Shown here: one piece after another, positions 53,847 through 61,707 of the stretch
Layout: the number at the start of each line of letters is the position of its first letter
Position numbering within the stretch: position 1 is the stretch's first letter
Assembly: GCF_000733475.1 (NCBI RefSeq)
Contig: NZ_JPFK01000007.1
Location: 678,501 to 742,500 of the forward strand
Reading direction: 5' to 3'
Source of the DNA: Mangrovimonas yunxiaonensis
GTDB taxonomy: Bacteria > Bacteroidota > Bacteroidia > Flavobacteriales > Flavobacteriaceae
DNA length: 64,000 nt
The notes under the pieces: generated by a model
What the model was told of the DNA's origin: nothing
The model's input: the letters and a program-made list of their open reading frames with translations, nothing else
The model's database searches: none
Program-made: the position numbers and the translations under genes

Positions 53847-54557
53847 ATGAAACAATTAAAACATGCATTGCTAGTCTTTTGCACGTTAACATTGTCCTTA
53901 TTACTTTCTTGTAGTAAGGACGATGGTGGACCAAACCATATAAATATCCCGCTAAACAATACTAGTGCCAACTCTTATGTGAAATTTAGCATAAATGGAA
54001 GCGCAGTAAATGGCTTGTTTGAGATTGTTCTAGAAGATGAAGACTATAATACAGAAAATATAGGCGAAGAAGGCTTCTCTGGTGCTGTTGGAATTGCTTA
54101 TGACCAAGACACAAATGAAGGTACCGTTAGGACGACCAGTTTGACTTATGTAACTTGGGGAGCAGCGCCCAACGACTATTTTGAAGTGAAAATGGCTTTG
54201 CCTGCTCATACAGGGCCACTAGAGGTTGGAGAGATATTAACGCCCGAAGGCTGGGTAGATGCTTATCCAACATTTTATATGACTCTTAGGTTTTTAAGTG
54301 AAGACGCATTTTACGACAGTAATAACGACGGTTTTAACGATTTGACTACTAGTCTTTTATCAAAAACACTTTCGGTAACCATTACAGCGGTTGAAGAAGC
54401 TCCCGATTCGTATGGCATGCTGGCGCTCACCCACATAAAAGGCAGTTTTGAAGGCACTGCATATTTTAATGCGTATGCAGATGCACCGCCATCATTTACA
54501 CAACAGTTGTTGCATACAATAACAGGAGAGTTTGAATACAACCTTCCTATTGATTGA
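53847..54557 (+). CDS. Surface lipoprotein related to its neighbour
   Basis: 236 residues. Lipobox LLLSCSKDDGG, a short Asn-containing linker, then SYVKFSINGSAVNGLFEIVL, similar to the domain start of the 52826 protein, and an end TITGEFEYNLPID. Its first ~20 codons are also very close to those of 52826 (MKQLKHALLVFCTLTLSLLL versus MKRFKHVLAIFCALTLTFSC), supporting duplication. Function unknown. Confidence 0.78.
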   Translation: MKQLKHALLVFCTLTLSLLLSCSKDDGGPNHINIPLNNTSANSYVKFSINGSAVNGLFEIVLEDEDYNTENIGEEGFSGAVGIAYDQDTNEGTVRTTSLTYVTWGAAPNDYFEVKMALPAHTGPLEVGEILTPEGWVDAYPTFYMTLRFLSEDAFYDSNNDGFNDLTTSLLSKTLSVTITAVEEAPDSYGMLALTHIKGSFEGTAYFNAYADAPPSFTQQLLHTITGEFEYNLPID

Positions 54558-54646
54558 TGCCTGGAAAACACGAGAGCTATGCCTTATTAATTAAAATGAA
54601 TTAAACCACGTTCTAGATTAGTTTATAACCCATAAAATAAAGTATT

Positions 54647-55963
54647 ATGAAAACAAAAATACTACCGCTTTTAGCTTTATTATTTATGCTATCGGGCACA
54701 GCGACAGCCCAAAAAGGTATCAACTACAAAGCCTTAATTAAGGACAACTCGGGCAATGTAGTTGCCAACCAAAATATTACCATAGAGTTTTCAATTTTAG
54801 AAGGCCCTGAAATAGGTTTTTTGGATCCTGTTTATATAGAAGCTCATACAGTAACTACAGATGTCAATGGGATTGTTATAGCTAATATTGGAGAGGGAAC
54901 CCCTGAGGCTGGCTATGAAGATGTTTATGGAGACATTAACTGGGGAAGTTTTTTTGGTTCACACTTTTTAAAAGTTCAAATAGATACAGGTTCTGGACTT
55001 ACAGATATGGGTACAACCGAATTTAAAGCAGTACCCTACGCTTTATATGCAGAAAGTTCTAATAATTCAGGGTTAGAAGCCATTAATGAAGGTAATGGAA
55101 CTGGTAGAAGACTTATTGGGATGAACCCTGAAAACTATGGGCCTATCGCTAATTTTGCAGTCGATTTAAGTTACAGTCCCGCAAGTTCTACAACTCGTGG
55201 TGCTACTGGCGATTACGCTGCTGCTTTGGGATATCAAACCACGGCTTCTGGTTATAGTTCGTTTGCATCAGGTGTCAACACCATGGCAACCGGAACACAA
55301 GCTACGGCTATGGGAGCAGGAACAGTGGCTTCGGGAAATTCATCTACAGCTTTAGGAATAGGTACTAGGGCAGAAGCGCCAAACACTACCGCTATAGGTC
55401 TATTTAATGTTGGTGGTGGCGATCCGTTACAAGCTTCTACAACAGACCCATTATTTGAAATAGGAAATGGTCAGTATGTAGATGGTATTAATGATGTTCG
55501 TACAAATGCATTAACGGTTTTAAGAAATGGTAATGCTACATTAGCTGGTACACTTACCCAGAATTCAGATAGGCGTTTAAAAAACAACATCGAAGATCTA
55601 CCTTATGGATTAAATGAAATATTAGAATTAGCTCCAGTTTCTTATAATTGGAAGCGCTATCCTGAGAAAGGAAAATCTTTAGGCTTAATAGCCCAAGAAG
55701 TACAACCTATCATTAACGAGATTGTACACGAAGCAGAAGATAAAGGCAAAACCTTAAGCGTAAGCTATATTGAGCTTGTTCCAGTGCTTATTAAAGCCAT
55801 ACAAGAACAGCAAGCTATTATAGATCAGCAAGCCCAAACCATTCAAAATCAGGAAACGGCTAGTGCAGAACAAAGCCAAGTTTTGCAGGGGCTCCTAAAA
55901 AGGGTAGAAGCTTTGGAAAAGCAACAATTTAACAGTACGCCAGTAGAACTGGTTAAAAACTAA
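54647..55963 (+). CDS. Secreted protein with YadA-like head repeats and S74 chaperone domain
   Basis: 438 residues. Signal peptide (GTATAQ), then a beta domain common at the start of Bacteroidota tail-fibre-like proteins (GINYKALIKDNSGNVVANQN), a trimeric-autotransporter head-like stretch of 14-residue repeats (AAALGYQTTASGYSSFASG, then TQATAMGAGTVASGNSSTAL), and a peptidase S74 intramolecular chaperone domain (NSDRRLKNNIEDLPYGLNEI with the Ser-Asp pair, ~305-310). The C-terminal coiled coil is Gln-rich. Such proteins trimerise and may self-cleave before Ser. Confidence 0.88.
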   Translation: MKTKILPLLALLFMLSGTATAQKGINYKALIKDNSGNVVANQNITIEFSILEGPEIGFLDPVYIEAHTVTTDVNGIVIANIGEGTPEAGYEDVYGDINWGSFFGSHFLKVQIDTGSGLTDMGTTEFKAVPYALYAESSNNSGLEAINEGNGTGRRLIGMNPENYGPIANFAVDLSYSPASSTTRGATGDYAAALGYQTTASGYSSFASGVNTMATGTQATAMGAGTVASGNSSTALGIGTRAEAPNTTAIGLFNVGGGDPLQASTTDPLFEIGNGQYVDGINDVRTNALTVLRNGNATLAGTLTQNSDRRLKNNIEDLPYGLNEILELAPVSYNWKRYPEKGKSLGLIAQEVQPIINEIVHEAEDKGKTLSVSYIELVPVLIKAIQEQQAIIDQQAQTIQNQETASAEQSQVLQGLLKRVEALEKQQFNSTPVELVKN

Positions 55964-55967
55964 TGAT

Positions 55968-56447
55968 ATGTATCGAGAAACGATTTTTAAAAAGTATATA
56001 GTACTGCTACTAATACTTTCTAGTGCTTTAGTTTCAGCCCAAACCATAGAGAAATTTAGTATAGACAGCGGTGGTACTAGTGTATTTAATGGTAATGTTG
56101 AATTGATATACACTATTGGCGAGGTTAATATTCAGGAAGTTAGTGTAGGAAGTATTTTAGTGTCTGAAGGGTTTATCAATCCACTTCAGGAGGATCAAAT
56201 CTTAGATGTTAATCAAGAAGTGGTTTCGAGTAGTATAAAAGTCTACCCTAATCCAGCCTCTGAAACCTTAACAATTGTTTCAGATATAGAGGTTGATAAA
56301 CTTGAACTATACAACATACTAGGGAAATTAGCACTTTCTGTAGAAAATAAAAATGAGTTTGCTGTAGATAAATTGAGTGCAGGGATGTATCTGCTAAAAA
56401 TAACAATAGGCGACAAACAAGCCACTAAACGAATTATTATAAAATAA
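55968..56447 (+). CDS. Small T9SS-sorted protein
   Basis: 159 residues. Signal peptide ending LVSAQ, a ~55-residue beta domain (FSIDSGGTSVFNGNVELIYT; GEVNIQEVSVGSILVSEGF) common in short Bacteroidota proteins, and a type A sorting domain (IKVYPNPASETLTIVSD...LSAGMYLLKI...KRIIIK). It begins 4 bp after the S74 gene and is probably co-translated with it, so it may be its surface anchor or partner. Confidence 0.85.
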   Translation: MYRETIFKKYIVLLLILSSALVSAQTIEKFSIDSGGTSVFNGNVELIYTIGEVNIQEVSVGSILVSEGFINPLQEDQILDVNQEVVSSSIKVYPNPASETLTIVSDIEVDKLELYNILGKLALSVENKNEFAVDKLSAGMYLLKITIGDKQATKRIIIK

Positions 56448-56458
56448 ACATAAAACTT

Positions 56459-56878
56459 ATGAAGAATAGCAATTATTCAAGATTAGTAAGCATTTTTATA
56501 ACACTGCTTACTCTAGTAACAAGTTGTAGTAGCGATGATGATAATACATCTAATGATCCAAATAACTCGTCGACGTTTTTAGACAAATGGTGGTACGACT
56601 CAGATGATTTTGCCGCTGATATCTATTTTCATTCAAATGGCGAATACGAACAAAAAAAAGTTGTACAAGGCACTAGTTATATTGCAAATGGTGATTGGGT
56701 TTATGAGAATGAAAGTTCAGGAATTATAAGAATAGATAACCTTGTAGGAAACGGACAGACTCAATCTACAATATGGTTAAAAGTTTCAAATATTCAAGTT
56801 AATACAATAACTATCCAGCAATCCTCTGATGGAACAGATTATTCTGAGGCGATGGATTATCAAGATACTGATAACTAG
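56459..56878 (+). CDS. Small lipoprotein
   Basis: 139 residues. Lipobox LVTSCSSDDDNTSNDPNNSS, an export-signal-like start with short Asn/Ser linker, then a small domain: FLDKWWYDSDDFAADIYFHS, NGEYEQKKVVQGTSYIANGD, WVYENESSGIIRI. The pattern resembles small lipocalin-like lipoproteins. It lies 11 bp after the T9SS protein. Function unknown. Confidence 0.75.
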   Translation: MKNSNYSRLVSIFITLLTLVTSCSSDDDNTSNDPNNSSTFLDKWWYDSDDFAADIYFHSNGEYEQKKVVQGTSYIANGDWVYENESSGIIRIDNLVGNGQTQSTIWLKVSNIQVNTITIQQSSDGTDYSEAMDYQDTDN

Positions 56879-57011
56879 AAAATTATAATAAAAAGGCTAT
56901 ACGCAGAACCAAATGTACGGATAGTGTATGACTTAAAGTATTAACTATATGGAAAAATTGTCAATTCATTTTTTTATAGTAATTTAATCACAAACAATTA
57001 ATCAACTAATT

Positions 57012-57980
57012 ATGAAAATCAAATTAAAACAAGTGCTGTATGTTATATTGCCACTGGCAATTTTATCAAGTTGTAAAAACGAAAAAAAGTCAGAACCTAT
57101 TGAAGAAGTAGCAATAGAAGTTGAAGAAGCCATTAAAGCACCTTCTAATGTTATAGACATTTTAACAACGAGTATGGAATTCCAAATGGCAGATACCATT
57201 ACATCGGGCTGGAACACCTTTAAATATGAAAACCGGTCTAACGAAGCACATTTCTTTTTATTGGGTAAATACCCCGAGGGTAAGACAGAAGAACACACTA
57301 AAACTGAAATAGCTCCGGTATTTGGAGCAGGAATGGACCTTATTAATGCGGGTAAAGCAGAGGAAGGCTTTGCCGAGTTTGCCAAATTGCCAGCATGGTA
57401 TGGTGATATTGTATTCTCTGGAGGTTCTGGATTAATTGCTGCTAGGCATACAGCCATAACAACCATAAAATTAGATCCTGGATATTATGTTATGGAGTGC
57501 TATGTAAAAATGCCCAACGGAAAATTCCATAGCCTTATGGGAATGGCCAAAGCCTTAATCGTTACAGCAAAGGACAGTGGACATACCCCACCAGAACCCA
57601 CTATTAACATCACACTCTCGGGAGAGGAAGGCATTTCTTACGACCAAGATATAACTAAAGGGGAACATGTGTTTTCGGTGTTTGTTAAAGACCAAAAACC
57701 ACATGAAAACTTTATATGGCACGATATCAATTTGGTAAAACTTGATGATACAGCCAACTTAGAGGCATTAGAAGCATGGATGGATTGGTCAAACCCCAAA
57801 GGGCTAGTTACTCCAGTACCCGAAGGGATAACGTTTTTAGGTGGCGTTAATGATATGTCCGCTGGTAGCCAAGGATTTTTCACGGCTACTTTAGAGCCAG
57901 GGCGCTATGCCTTTATCTCAGAAGTACCTAATACAATAAGTAAAGGCTTGCTAAAAGAATTTAGGGTTTTAGAGAATTAA
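57012..57980 (+). CDS. Lipoprotein with two cupredoxin-like domains, intact copy
   Basis: 322 residues. Lipobox AILSSCKNEKKSEP. Two similar ~120-residue beta domains follow, each ending like a plastocyanin C-terminus: KLDPGYYVMECYVKMPNGKF (residues ~155-175) with HSLMGMAKALIVTA, and TLEPGRYAFISEVPNTISKG with [10 protein letters not shown]. The Cys-His-Met trio of type 1 copper appears only partly in the first domain and not in the second, so copper binding is uncertain. Two broken paralogues are at 37431 and 51605. Its 3' end overlaps convergent ribBA by 4 bp. Confidence 0.8.
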   Translation: MKIKLKQVLYVILPLAILSSCKNEKKSEPIEEVAIEVEEAIKAPSNVIDILTTSMEFQMADTITSGWNTFKYENRSNEAHFFLLGKYPEGKTEEHTKTEIAPVFGAGMDLINAGKAEEGFAEFAKLPAWYGDIVFSGGSGLIAARHTAITTIKLDPGYYVMECYVKMPNGKFHSLMGMAKALIVTAKDSGHTPPEPTINITLSGEEGISYDQDITKGEHVFSVFVKDQKPHENFIWHDINLVKLDDTANLEALEAWMDWSNPKGLVTPVPEGITFLGGVNDMSAGSQGFFTATLEPGRYAFISEVPNTISKGLLKEFRVLEN

Positions 57981-59131
57981 TACTTAACGTAGTCTATAAT
58001 TTCTAACCCATAGCCAATCATACCAACGCGCTTAGTCTGCTCACTATTGGAGATTAAGCGCAGTTTGTGTATGTTAAGATCGTGCAAAATTTGGGCACCA
58101 ATACCAAAGTCCTTACTATCCATTTCTATACGTGGTGCTTTAACAACCTCGCCATACACTTGCGTATCTTTTAAGGTGCTTAAGCGTTTTAAAAGGTTCA
58201 TGGATTGCGATTGTTGATTAATAAAGATAATGGCGCCTTTTCCGGCATCGTTTATCACCTTAAACATATCGTCCAGTTTTTGTTCGGCATTATTGGTTAG
58301 GGTACCTAAAATGTCGTTGTTTACCAAAGTGGCGTTCACCCTTGTAAGTACGGGCTCGTTTTTAGACCACGACCCTTTGGTTAAGGCAATGTGTATTTGG
58401 TCGTTGGTGGTTTGTTGGTAAGCTCTTAAACGAAACCTGCCAAAGCGTGTTTCTATTTCAAAATCTTCTTTTTTGTCTATTAAAGAGTCGTGCTCCATAC
58501 GGTAAGCAACCAAATCTTCTATAGAAATAAGTTTTAAGTCAAATTTTTTGGCCACTTCAACAAGTTGTGGCAAACGGGCCATGGTGCCATCTTCATTAAG
58601 AATTTCCACTAATATACCTGCGGGCTTTAAACCTGCCAATCTAGCCAAATCTACAGCAGCTTCGGTATGTCCTGTTCGTCTTAAAACACCACCATTTTTT
58701 GCTTTTAAAGGGAAAATATGCCCAGGACGGCCTAAATCGTGAGGCTTGGTATCGTTGTTTACTAAGGCTTCTATGGTTTTAGAGCGGTCGTGTACCGAAA
58801 TACCGGTGGTGCATCCGTGGCCAATTAAATCGACCGAAACTGTAAACTGGGTGTGGTGAAGTACGGTATTGTTCTGTACCATCATGTTTAGGTCCAGCTC
58901 GCGACAGCGATCTTCGGTAAGTGGCGCACAGATTAAGCCACGGCCATGTTGCGCCATAAAGTTAATCATCTCGGGCGAAACCTTTTCGGCAGCCGCTATA
59001 AAGTCGCCTTCATTTTCACGATCTTCATCATCAACTACCACCACAACTTTTCCTTGGCGAATGTCATTAATGGCCTCTTCAATGGTGTTTAATGTAATAG
59101 TTGAATTGCTTGATGTGGTTGCTGTTGCCAT
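57977..59131 (-). CDS. ribB: RibBA-type riboflavin enzyme with degenerate GTP cyclohydrolase II domain
   Basis: 384 residues. The N-terminal half (~15-215) is a canonical 3,4-dihydroxy-2-butanone-4-phosphate synthase: [47 protein letters not shown] and the GHTEAAVDL motif, all catalytic. The C-terminal half has the GTP cyclohydrolase II length and framework ([10 protein letters not shown] near the end) but lacks the zinc site: where the family has Cys...Cys-Asp-Cys it reads [20 protein letters not shown], and the RQEGRGIGL loop reads [10 protein letters not shown]. Expected: RibB active, RibA inactive or repurposed. Confidence 0.9.
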   Translation of the reverse strand: MATATTSSNSTITLNTIEEAINDIRQGKVVVVVDDEDRENEGDFIAAAEKVSPEMINFMAQHGRGLICAPLTEDRCRELDLNMMVQNNTVLHHTQFTVSVDLIGHGCTTGISVHDRSKTIEALVNNDTKPHDLGRPGHIFPLKAKNGGVLRRTGHTEAAVDLARLAGLKPAGILVEILNEDGTMARLPQLVEVAKKFDLKLISIEDLVAYRMEHDSLIDKKEDFEIETRFGRFRLRAYQQTTNDQIHIALTKGSWSKNEPVLTRVNATLVNNDILGTLTNNAEQKLDDMFKVINDAGKGAIIFINQQSQSMNLLKRLSTLKDTQVYGEVVKAPRIEMDSKDFGIGAQILHDLNIHKLRLISNSEQTKRVGMIGYGLEIIDYVKY

Positions 59132-59166
59132 AGCTAACGGTATTTATATTGGTGCAAAGATAGGGG

Positions 59167-61038
59167 TTATTTTAAACTATCTGAAGTGTCGCTGTTTAAT
59201 TTATTTTTTCTTAAAAGATAGGTAATAGGGTATAGTACAATCCCTAAAATTAACAGCAGCACATGTTTTGATAGGGCATAGGTACTAGGAAGCAACTTGT
59301 AAAGCTTAACAAGTTTGGTGTACGCTACCACATAGTAAACAAGGTAAATAGCCCATGTTACGATGCCCAATTGAATGCATATAAATGCAATTTCTGGAAG
59401 TTTGTTGTTTTTTAATATAAAGTAAAGTGGAATAAACACAGCGCTACAAATCCAAAACACTAGGCTAAATTTAGCATAGACAAAATAATCTGCTTTAAGT
59501 TTTAACACTTCGGGGTGTTTGTTTGTGCTTAGCTTGGGTGCAGTGTGGTCTTCGTCTGCTATAATTTCTGCAACGGCATCTGGAAGCTCTCTACGCTCGC
59601 TATCGTCGTCTTTATTTTTTATGTTGAGCAGTTTTTTAACGGGCTCTATAAGGTGGTCAAACTCAAACAACCCTCGGTCTTCTGTGGCGCGTTTGGTTAG
59701 GTAAATGCTTAAAGGCAGCATGATTAATGTAGATACCCATGGCGATAGGGCGGGGTTAATGCTTCCTGTCTCAGAACTCTCTTTGGCGAAAATACCAATA
59801 AAGTGGTAGGTTAAAAACAATAGAATAGCAATAACCATAGGTAATCCTAAACCTCCTTTACGAATTAAGGCGCCTAAGGGAGCCCCGACAAAAAATAGAA
59901 TAATGCATGCAAAGCCCAAAGCTAATTTTTCATGCAGGGCGATAATATGTTTGTTTAACCAAATTTGTTTGCTCTTTAGGTTTTTTTCTTTTGAAGTTAC
60001 AATTTGTTTGGTGCTTTTAAAAGTGTTTTGGGCTAGGTCTATAAGCTGCACTTTTTGCTTGTTGTTAAAAATAGAAAGGATGTCGCCATTAAAAGTGCTA
60101 TCGGTTTTTTTAACATCTATCCCTGTATTTATAACCGGCATGCTAGTTCTGTTATACAGGTTATTGGCATATTCTTTTCGCTCTTTCGTCTGGGCTGTTT
60201 TTAGGGTGTCTATGGTGTAGTTTAAATCCTGAATGTTAAGCATATCGTATTTGTCCGATATGTTTTTTTGGTCAAGATCAATATCGTTCAGGTTAGATAG
60301 GTCGACATTAATGGTGTATTTTTCAAAATAGCTCTTGGCCATGGGGTGTTTTTCCCGGTCTTTATAGTCTTTTGGCGGCGTATCGTCGTAAAAATAGCCA
60401 TCAAATAAAATAAGGCGAAGCACATCAGAATCTTCGTTTCCAATAAGTTCACCGTTTTTAGCGATAATGGTTGTAAAGTTACCACGCTTGTTATCGGCTT
60501 TTTTATGGATAATCACCTCTTTTAAATACTGCCCGCGATCGCCAGATTTTTTGGCCACTTTAATGTTGTATTGATCGCCAACCTCGTTAAACTGCCCTTC
60601 GGCAATAACCATGGCGGGCTTTAGCTTGGCGATGTTTTTCCTTAAATTGTAGGAGTTGTATTTTGCCCACGGAATAACATTATTGCTAAAGAAAAAGGTG
60701 GTTATGGCCAGTAACGTTATAAAAACCCCTAAGCTTCTCATGGCGCGCTGCAACGAAATCCCGGTCGATTTCATGGCGGCAAATTCATAGTTTTCGGCAA
60801 AATTACCAAAAACCATAATAGAGGTAAGTAAAATGGTTAAAGGCAAAACCAAAGGCATTAGTTCTGGTATAACATAAATAAGAAATTTGGCAATGACCGT
60901 AACATCTAGGTCTTTGCCTGCCAGCTCTTTTATGTAAAGCCATACGGCTTGCAAAACAAAAATCATTAGCAGTATAACAAGTACACTGATAAAGGTTTTA
61001 AGGTAGCTGGTTAGTATGTAGCGATCAAGAATTTTCAA
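59167..61038 (-). CDS. LptF/LptG-family permease (YjgP/YjgQ)
   Basis: 623 residues. The start [20 protein letters not shown] and [20 protein letters not shown] are classic LptF/G signatures. Membrane helices near 16-36, 60-80, 98-120, then a periplasmic jellyroll region, and helices near 375-440. A ~150-residue C-terminal extension carries further hydrophobic segments, longer than the ~360-residue E. coli proteins. It forms the inner-membrane part of the lipopolysaccharide exporter. Follows lolA by 10 bp in the same direction. Confidence 0.9.
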   Translation of the reverse strand: MKILDRYILTSYLKTFISVLVILLMIFVLQAVWLYIKELAGKDLDVTVIAKFLIYVIPELMPLVLPLTILLTSIMVFGNFAENYEFAAMKSTGISLQRAMRSLGVFITLLAITTFFFSNNVIPWAKYNSYNLRKNIAKLKPAMVIAEGQFNEVGDQYNIKVAKKSGDRGQYLKEVIIHKKADNKRGNFTTIIAKNGELIGNEDSDVLRLILFDGYFYDDTPPKDYKDREKHPMAKSYFEKYTINVDLSNLNDIDLDQKNISDKYDMLNIQDLNYTIDTLKTAQTKERKEYANNLYNRTSMPVINTGIDVKKTDSTFNGDILSIFNNKQKVQLIDLAQNTFKSTKQIVTSKEKNLKSKQIWLNKHIIALHEKLALGFACIILFFVGAPLGALIRKGGLGLPMVIAILLFLTYHFIGIFAKESSETGSINPALSPWVSTLIMLPLSIYLTKRATEDRGLFEFDHLIEPVKKLLNIKNKDDDSERRELPDAVAEIIADEDHTAPKLSTNKHPEVLKLKADYFVYAKFSLVFWICSAVFIPLYFILKNNKLPEIAFICIQLGIVTWAIYLVYYVVAYTKLVKLYKLLPSTYALSKHVLLLILGIVLYPITYLLRKNKLNSDTSDSLK

Positions 61039-61048
61039 CAGGGTGTGG

Positions 61049-61687
61049 TTAATCCAGTTTGTTTATGTAATAGTCCTTGTATTTATTTTTGTCAAAAGTA
61101 AACAAGGATTTTGAAAGGGGTTGATCTGTTTTAAAAGAATTAACGGTTAGGGTGGTTTTTGTGCCGTTTTTGCCAACTTCAATCAAGTTATAGATGTGCT
61201 TGGTTTGTACGTCTACCCCTAAAAGAACATGCTTAATTTCGGCATTGGAATCGATGGGAGTTAACTTGATGTACTGTATTTTTCTGCCCTTTATGTTTTG
61301 GGTAATGTCTGTATGGTAGGTATAGCCATCTTCGTAAAACGTTAGCATTTTGCTTGGGGTAATGCTGTTTTCGTCGTCTGGGTTTTCGTTAGAAATGGTA
61401 ACTTCTTCATCGTCTGGACTTATGCTATAAAGCGTTTTGCCATCGTAAATTCTAGTGGCTCCCAAAATATTTAAGCGGTATTTGTCGCCTTCTAAAACAA
61501 CATTGCCTCGGGTTTCTTGGTGAATGTTTTCGGAAAGGTTCTCTAGGGTATATTTAAAATCTATAGAAATATTGCTATAGGCTTTGGCTTTGTTCGATAC
61601 GTCGTTAAGCAAATTTTTAGCACTGTTGCTTTGCGAAAAGGCAAAAGAGGTGAATAAAAAGGCTGCTGTTAAAAAAAGATGTTTCAT
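61049..61687 (-). CDS. lolA: LolA-like outer-membrane lipoprotein carrier
   Basis: 212 residues. Signal peptide ending FAFSQS, then the LolA half-barrel pattern: YSNISIDFKYTLENLSENIH, GNVVLEGDKYRLNILGATRI, YDGKTLYSISPDDEEVTISN. It carries lipoproteins across the periplasm. It lies between ftsK and the LptF/G-type gene, the usual flavobacterial order. Confidence 0.88.
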   Translation of the reverse strand: MKHLFLTAAFLFTSFAFSQSNSAKNLLNDVSNKAKAYSNISIDFKYTLENLSENIHQETRGNVVLEGDKYRLNILGATRIYDGKTLYSISPDDEEVTISNENPDDENSITPSKMLTFYEDGYTYHTDITQNIKGRKIQYIKLTPIDSNAEIKHVLLGVDVQTKHIYNLIEVGKNGTKTTLTVNSFKTDQPLSKSLFTFDKNKYKDYYINKLD

Positions 61688-61707
61688 GATTTTACCGGTT
61701 CAAGGAT

